The notes under the pieces are model-generated. The model did no database searches. It worked only from the letters and a program-made list of their open reading frames with translations, and had not been told where the DNA came from. DNA of 64,000 nt from Flavobacterium sp. LC2016-23. Its GTDB lineage: Bacteria; Bacteroidota; Bacteroidia; Flavobacteriales; Flavobacteriaceae. The translations under genes were made by a program, and so were the position numbers. The stretch covers positions 124,001 through 188,000 of the forward strand of contig NZ_WKKE01000007.1 in the NCBI RefSeq assembly GCF_009674775.1. Direction: 5' to 3'. Numbering within the stretch: position 1 is the stretch's first letter; each line of letters opens with the position of its first letter. Positions 60,436 to 64,000 of this stretch are shown here, piece by piece.

Positions 60436-60748
60436 TAGAAAGATCAATAGTTTTTTCTCTCGCAGATTTTGGAGATTTAGCAGATTTTTTTTATGACTGT
60501 CCGCTAAGCGGACTAATGCCCAATAAGGGACGCAGATGACACGGATTAGACTGATTTTCGCTGCTATTAATATAAAAATCTGTTTTTTACCGGTTTAAAT
60601 CCGTGTCATCCGTGTACCATTCTCAAAATTGGTACAAGTAACGGACAGTCATATTTTTTTTAATCTATTTTATCTGCTCAATCTGCGGGAAACCATTTTA
60701 ATAAATCATGTGAAATCCCTTAATCTGTGGCCATAAAAAAATAAAACA
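60436..60748. repeat. Nested palindromic repeat block between regulator and kinase genes
   Basis: Outer 11-bp arms ATGACTGTCCG (60493-60503) and CGGACAGTCAT (60642-60652) enclose inner 12-bp arms ATGACACGGATT (60536-60547) and AATCCGTGTCAT (60598-60609). Flanks carry GCAGATTT- and ATCTGCGG-type words. No gene is seen in this gap. Confidence 0.8.
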
Positions 60749-62074
60749 ATGAAAAACCTGAAATTCTACAATGCTTTGTTTTTAAGAATACTGTGTATTA
60801 TGGTATTGTTTTTCTTTTGCGTTTTTCTGATTTACAAAGGACTTTATTACAATGCTATTTTGGTTGGTTTCTTTGCGGTTATACTGATTTCGGAAATGTA
60901 TGTTGCGATAAAAAACCGAATGTTGTTTTACGATAAAACCCTGCTTTCGATACTACAGAATGATTTTTCGACCAATTTCCCGGAAGAGTATAAAAAAGAA
61001 AACTTTAAGACGTTGTATCTGTTGTACAATACATTAAAGGTAAAGGAACAAGAGCAGGTTTCGAAAGAACTTATTTACCAATCGATTCTGGACAATATCG
61101 ATACCGCCACTTTAATTCTGGAAAAAGAAAACGACGAATGGCATATTTTTTTAATGAACGATTGTTTTTCAAACCTGTTTAAAGTACCAAAAGTCAGTCA
61201 TTGGAAATACCTTAAGAATTATCTGCCGTCACTTTGTAATGAAATCGAGAAATTGGGTTTTACCGAATTAAAATCAGCTATTTCGATAAAAATTGAAGAG
61301 CAGGATCTGCAGACTTTTGTGTTGCAGACTTCCCATACCAAAACATACGATAAGGAATATTTTATCATTTTATTAGACAGCATACAGCGCGTTATTGAGA
61401 AAAAAGAGAAAGAAGCCTGGATCAATCTGATGAAGATTATTTCGCATGAATTAATGAATTCCCTAACGCCTATTCGGGCACTTTCGCAAAATTTGCTGCA
61501 CATTGTTGATCAGGAACAATTGGTGGAAGAAGATTTTGAAGACATCAAAAGCAGTATTTCGACCATCATCAACAGAAGTGATCACTTGCAGGTTTTTGTA
61601 GAGAATTACCGAAAACTAGCCATGCTTCCGACGCCGACCAAAGTAATGACGCCGATCAATGCGCTTTTTGAAGATTGTATGCGAATCATGAGTCCGATTC
61701 TGAAAGCGGAAAATATCGAATTGATAAACGAAATCAATAGTTCACGATCGATTCTGATTGACAAAAACCAGATGGAACAGGTGATTATCAATTTAATTAC
61801 CAACAGCGTGTATGCTTTGAAAGAAAAGAGCGAAAAGAAAATGTTTTTGTCCAGCTATACCGAAAACAATCGCTTTTTCATTACCATTTCAGACAACGGA
61901 AAAGGAATCGACAACGAGATCAGGGACAAAGTATTTCTCCCGTTTTTCACTACCAGAAAAGACGGCGCCGGAATTGGGCTAACGCTTTCTAAAAACATCA
62001 TAGAAGCACACGGCGGTTACCTAAGCTACCAGACCGATGAAGACCGGACGAGTTTTGTGATTTGTTTGATTTAA
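60749..62074 (+). CDS. Sensor histidine kinase (NtrY-like)
   Basis: The 441-residue kinase has two N-terminal helices (ILCIMVLFFFCVFLIYKG, AILVGFFAVILISEMYV). A PAS-like sensing segment follows (SILDNIDTATLILEKENDE), then the HisKA box IISHELMNSLTPIRAL and HATPase motifs (NLITNSVYALKEK, ISDNGKGIDNE, GAGIGLTLSKNI). It is downstream of the sigma-54 response regulator on the same strand, its likely partner, although a 316-bp repeat block lies between. Confidence 0.92.
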   Translation: MKNLKFYNALFLRILCIMVLFFFCVFLIYKGLYYNAILVGFFAVILISEMYVAIKNRMLFYDKTLLSILQNDFSTNFPEEYKKENFKTLYLLYNTLKVKEQEQVSKELIYQSILDNIDTATLILEKENDEWHIFLMNDCFSNLFKVPKVSHWKYLKNYLPSLCNEIEKLGFTELKSAISIKIEEQDLQTFVLQTSHTKTYDKEYFIILLDSIQRVIEKKEKEAWINLMKIISHELMNSLTPIRALSQNLLHIVDQEQLVEEDFEDIKSSISTIINRSDHLQVFVENYRKLAMLPTPTKVMTPINALFEDCMRIMSPILKAENIELINEINSSRSILIDKNQMEQVIINLITNSVYALKEKSEKKMFLSSYTENNRFFITISDNGKGIDNEIRDKVFLPFFTTRKDGAGIGLTLSKNIIEAHGGYLSYQTDEDRTSFVICLI

Positions 62075-62089
62075 CTCCTGACCTTTTCT

Positions 62090-62207
62090 ACCATATAAGT
62101 GATTATAAGTTCATATAATAGGGATGTTATGCTAACTTGTTCCATTTTGACAAATGACCTCAAACGTTCCGCGCAAAACTTAAATGAACTTACATTACTT
62201 ATATGGT
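62090..62207. repeat. ACCATATAAGT inverted repeat element
   Basis: The left arm (62090-62114, ACCATATAAGTGATTATAAG...) and right arm (62184-62207) are imperfect inverses over about 24 bp, bounding a 118-bp element with no gene. It fills the gap between the kinase and the convergent ATL gene. Confidence 0.75.
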
Positions 62208-62215
62208 AAAGTTAT

Positions 62216-62542
62216 TTAAAGTTCAATTTCGGGTGTCCAAAAGTGTTTTTCGAGATCGATAATCTGATTGTTTTCTATCACAATACCTTCGCTTTCCAGA
62301 AGCTGCTGCATTAAATTGGTTCCGTCAAAATGATGTTTTCCGGTCAGAAGTCCTTTTCGGTTAACGACCCTGTGCGCGGGAACATCTTCCATATTATGAC
62401 AGGCATTCATAGCCCAGCCCACCATTCGTGCAGAACGGGCTGTTCCCAAAGCCTTTGCGATAGCGCCATACGAAGTTACTTTCCCATACGGAATTTGTCT
62501 GGCAACCGCATAAACTCTTTCAAAAAAATTATCTTCAGCCAT
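62216..62542 (-). CDS. Alkyltransferase-like protein (ATL)
   Basis: The 108-residue protein is the C-terminal-half fold of O6-alkylguanine-DNA alkyltransferase: GKVTSYGAIAKALGTARSAR, the arginine-finger region ARMVGWAMNACHN, and the active-site position PAHRVVNRKG. Ala56 replaces the catalytic Cys of PCHR, so it cannot transfer alkyl groups. ATL proteins instead flip and flag O6-alkylguanine for nucleotide excision repair. Size is typical of ATLs. Neighbours are unrelated. Confidence 0.92.
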   Translation of the reverse strand: MAEDNFFERVYAVARQIPYGKVTSYGAIAKALGTARSARMVGWAMNACHNMEDVPAHRVVNRKGLLTGKHHFDGTNLMQQLLESEGIVIENNQIIDLEKHFWTPEIEL

Positions 62543-62628
62543 AGTTGATTTTATCTGCTAAATCTCCAAAATCTGCGTGAAAAATTCATCACAACAAGAA
62601 TCACTTTTAATCTGCGGCAACTATATTT

Positions 62629-63264
62629 TTACCCGAAATAGTAATTCAGAATATTAAAAAGCGTTACAATAGCAATCAGACCCGTAATGCTTCCAATGAT
62701 TGTATTCATATTTCGCATGATATAATCGGTTTTCTTTTCGATTCTTCCGAAGAAAGCAATGTAGCTGTATAAAACAGCGAATGAACCTAAAACAGATCCA
62801 AATACAAAAGTGAAAATGACATTGTTTTCAAAAGCAAAAAGATGGTAAGAAGCCAAAGTGACACTCACCACAACATAATACGGAATCGGGAAGAAATTCA
62901 GTCCCGAAAGCAGCATGCCCAGAAAGAAACGGCTTTTTTTACTGCTTTTTTTAATCTTCGATTTTTTAGCTTTAGGTTCTTTGGCGATAAACAAAAAGTA
63001 AATCGTCAGGATCGAAAAAATCGCAAAACCAACTTCACGTAATAACGTAACCACGTCCGGCCTGTTGTCGATGACCTGAGCGAATAAAACGGCTAAGGAA
63101 ACCTGGAAAAAAATAACGAGAACGGCACCAACGACAAACCAAAGCGCATTCTTTTTTCCTTCTTTCAGATTTATTTTGGCTGCCGTCATGTTAATTAGAC
63201 CAGGAGGAATAATTCCGATGAAAGCGGCAATGAAACCTGAAAGTAATGGAGTAAGTAATGCCAT
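62629..63264 (-). CDS. LysE-family amino acid exporter
   Basis: The 211-residue membrane protein has about six helices and the family start LLSGFIAAFIGIIPPGLINMTA, where the conserved GxxPGP-type region is IIPPGLINM. A basic linker (KEPKAKKSKIKKSSKKSRF) sits in the middle. It probably exports amino acids or related solutes by antiport. It is a single gene, 40 bp from the trmB stop on the same strand. Confidence 0.8.
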   Translation of the reverse strand: MALLTPLLSGFIAAFIGIIPPGLINMTAAKINLKEGKKNALWFVVGAVLVIFFQVSLAVLFAQVIDNRPDVVTLLREVGFAIFSILTIYFLFIAKEPKAKKSKIKKSSKKSRFFLGMLLSGLNFFPIPYYVVVSVTLASYHLFAFENNVIFTFVFGSVLGSFAVLYSYIAFFGRIEKKTDYIMRNMNTIIGSITGLIAIVTLFNILNYYFG

Positions 63265-63304
63265 TCAGTTAAATGATGGGTTAGTATTTGGTTTTAAAAC
63301 TAAA

Positions 63305-63982
63305 TTAATCTTTAATTTTAAAACGAATATACGTAATTGCCTTGTTAATTTCTAAATATTGTTTCTCGTAAAAAGTCTGGAAAGCAGTTACTTCTTCCGG
63401 ACTTCCTTCGTTTCTGTACACATTATGGTTGGCGTATAAAACTTCGTGTCCTTCTCCGTGCAGTAATCCCAAGGTATAACCGTGCATGAATTCGCTGTCG
63501 GTTTTCAGGTTTACCACACCGTCTTTTTTAAGGATTGTTTTGTATAATTTCAGGAACTCAGAATTCGTCATTCTGTGTTTGGTTCTTTTGTATTTGATTT
63601 GCGGATCCGGAAAAGTAATCCAGATTTCATCCACTTCATTTTCGGCAAAAACATGGTTGATCAGTTCGATTTGAGTTCGGATAAAGGCAACATTATGCAG
63701 GCCATTTTCTACCGCAGTTTTGGCACCTCTCCAGAAACGCGCGCCTTTAATATCGATTCCGATAAAATTTTTGTTGGGATATTTTTCGGCTAATCCAACA
63801 GAATATTCTCCTTTTCCACAGCCTAATTCCAGGACTAACGGATTATCATTTTTAAAGAAATCAGTATTCCATTTTCCTCTTAAGGGCATTAAATTGCCTA
63901 CCACTTCTTCTCTGGTTGGTTGAAAAACGTTTTCAAATGTTTCGTTTTCCCTGAATCTTTTAAGTTTATTTTTACTTCCCAC
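63305..63982 (-). CDS. trmB: tRNA (guanine(46)-N7)-methyltransferase
   Basis: The 225-residue enzyme has the TrmB AdoMet motif (LVLELGCGKGEYSVGLAEK), FIGIDIKGARFWRGAK and the catalytic ITFPDPQIKYKRTKHRM, where the PDP-type motif contacts the flipped guanine. It forms m7G46 in the tRNA variable loop using AdoMet. Family length is usual. The ATG at 63982 is 18 bp from the window end, and the gene is complete. Confidence 0.95.
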   Translation of the reverse strand: MGSKNKLKRFRENETFENVFQPTREEVVGNLMPLRGKWNTDFFKNDNPLVLELGCGKGEYSVGLAEKYPNKNFIGIDIKGARFWRGAKTAVENGLHNVAFIRTQIELINHVFAENEVDEIWITFPDPQIKYKRTKHRMTNSEFLKLYKTILKKDGVVNLKTDSEFMHGYTLGLLHGEGHEVLYANHNVYRNEGSPEEVTAFQTFYEKQYLEINKAITYIRFKIKD

Positions 63983-64000
63983 TTTTACAAAAATTTTCAG

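Noticed and set aside
1..64000. tRNA, rRNA and riboswitch genes
   Set aside because: No cloverleaf, rRNA block or recognisable riboswitch core was seen on either strand by eye; a covariance-model search would settle this.

Overview
The window looks like a chromosomal segment of a Flavobacterium-type bacterium (Bacteroidota). The DNA is AT-rich and most starts lack a clear Shine-Dalgarno sequence. Several upstream regions carry the Bacteroidota -7 motif TAnnTTTG. Lineage-typical architectures are present: a murF-alr fusion, an exonuclease-DnaE fusion, a TonB receptor with a CarboxypepD-like N-terminus, a long rpsP tail, and TPR/AraC hybrid regulators. No rRNA, tRNA, CRISPR array or transposase gene was seen. 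Layout: (1) 1-5.57 kb is a tightly overlapping plus-strand operon of DUF4178, a small membrane protein, DUF350, a membrane-anchored spermidine-synthase-like enzyme, a Tat-signal flavoprotein and a multi-pass membrane protein. It looks like an envelope-associated polyamine/amine system. (2) 5.6-15.2 kb holds mixed single genes: a coiled-coil-repeat histidine kinase, GNAT, nitrilase, AraC regulator, SGNH lipoprotein, DUF3050, glutaryl-CoA-type dehydrogenase and a TPR-AraC membrane regulator. (3) 15.25-21.74 kb is a peptide secretion island. Two divergent Gly-Gly-leader peptides with Gly/Asn-rich tails precede a VKOR-thioredoxin membrane thiol protein, a four-cysteine Gly-Gly-leader peptide, a C39-peptidase ABC exporter and an HlyD-type adaptor. 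This is the most likely undescribed system here: leader-cleaved, probably disulfide-bonded small peptides with no recognisable modification enzyme nearby. (4) 21.7-25.5 kb carries tRNA/ribosome housekeeping genes (trmN6-like, rimM, rpsP), a four-helix S23-type protein, a DUF6252-like lipoprotein and an RRM/RGG protein. (5) 25.6-30.6 kb is a minus-strand leuC-leuD-cimA-leuB operon. The synthase matches Leptospira-type citramalate synthase at the known specificity residues, so LeuBCD may serve both isoleucine (via citramalate) and leucine synthesis. Each gap in this operon contains a different palindromic or tandem repeat. (6) 31.2-49.4 kb has the exonuclease-fused dnaE, an outer-membrane protein, a Gfo/Idh oxidoreductase, prolyl oligopeptidase, a TonB receptor with a His/Cys-rich partner, a degenerate PAP2-like protein, murF-alr, mscL and asd. 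(7) 49.6-52.1 kb groups iron-sulfur genes (2Fe-2S ferredoxin, NifU C-terminal-type scaffold, Mrp/ApbC carrier). (8) 52.6-62.1 kb has a YcbB-like L,D-transpeptidase and then an envelope ABC module (HlyD adaptor, MacB-like ATPase, tiny membrane peptide, FtsX-type permease). It is divergent from an NtrC-type response regulator and an NtrY-like kinase. A good sigma-54 promoter lies before the adaptor gene, so the whole circuit can be read from the DNA. (9) 62.2-64 kb has an alkyltransferase-like protein (PAHR), a LysE-family exporter and trmB. Intergenic DNA is unusually rich in nested inverted repeats and short tandem repeats of several unrelated families.
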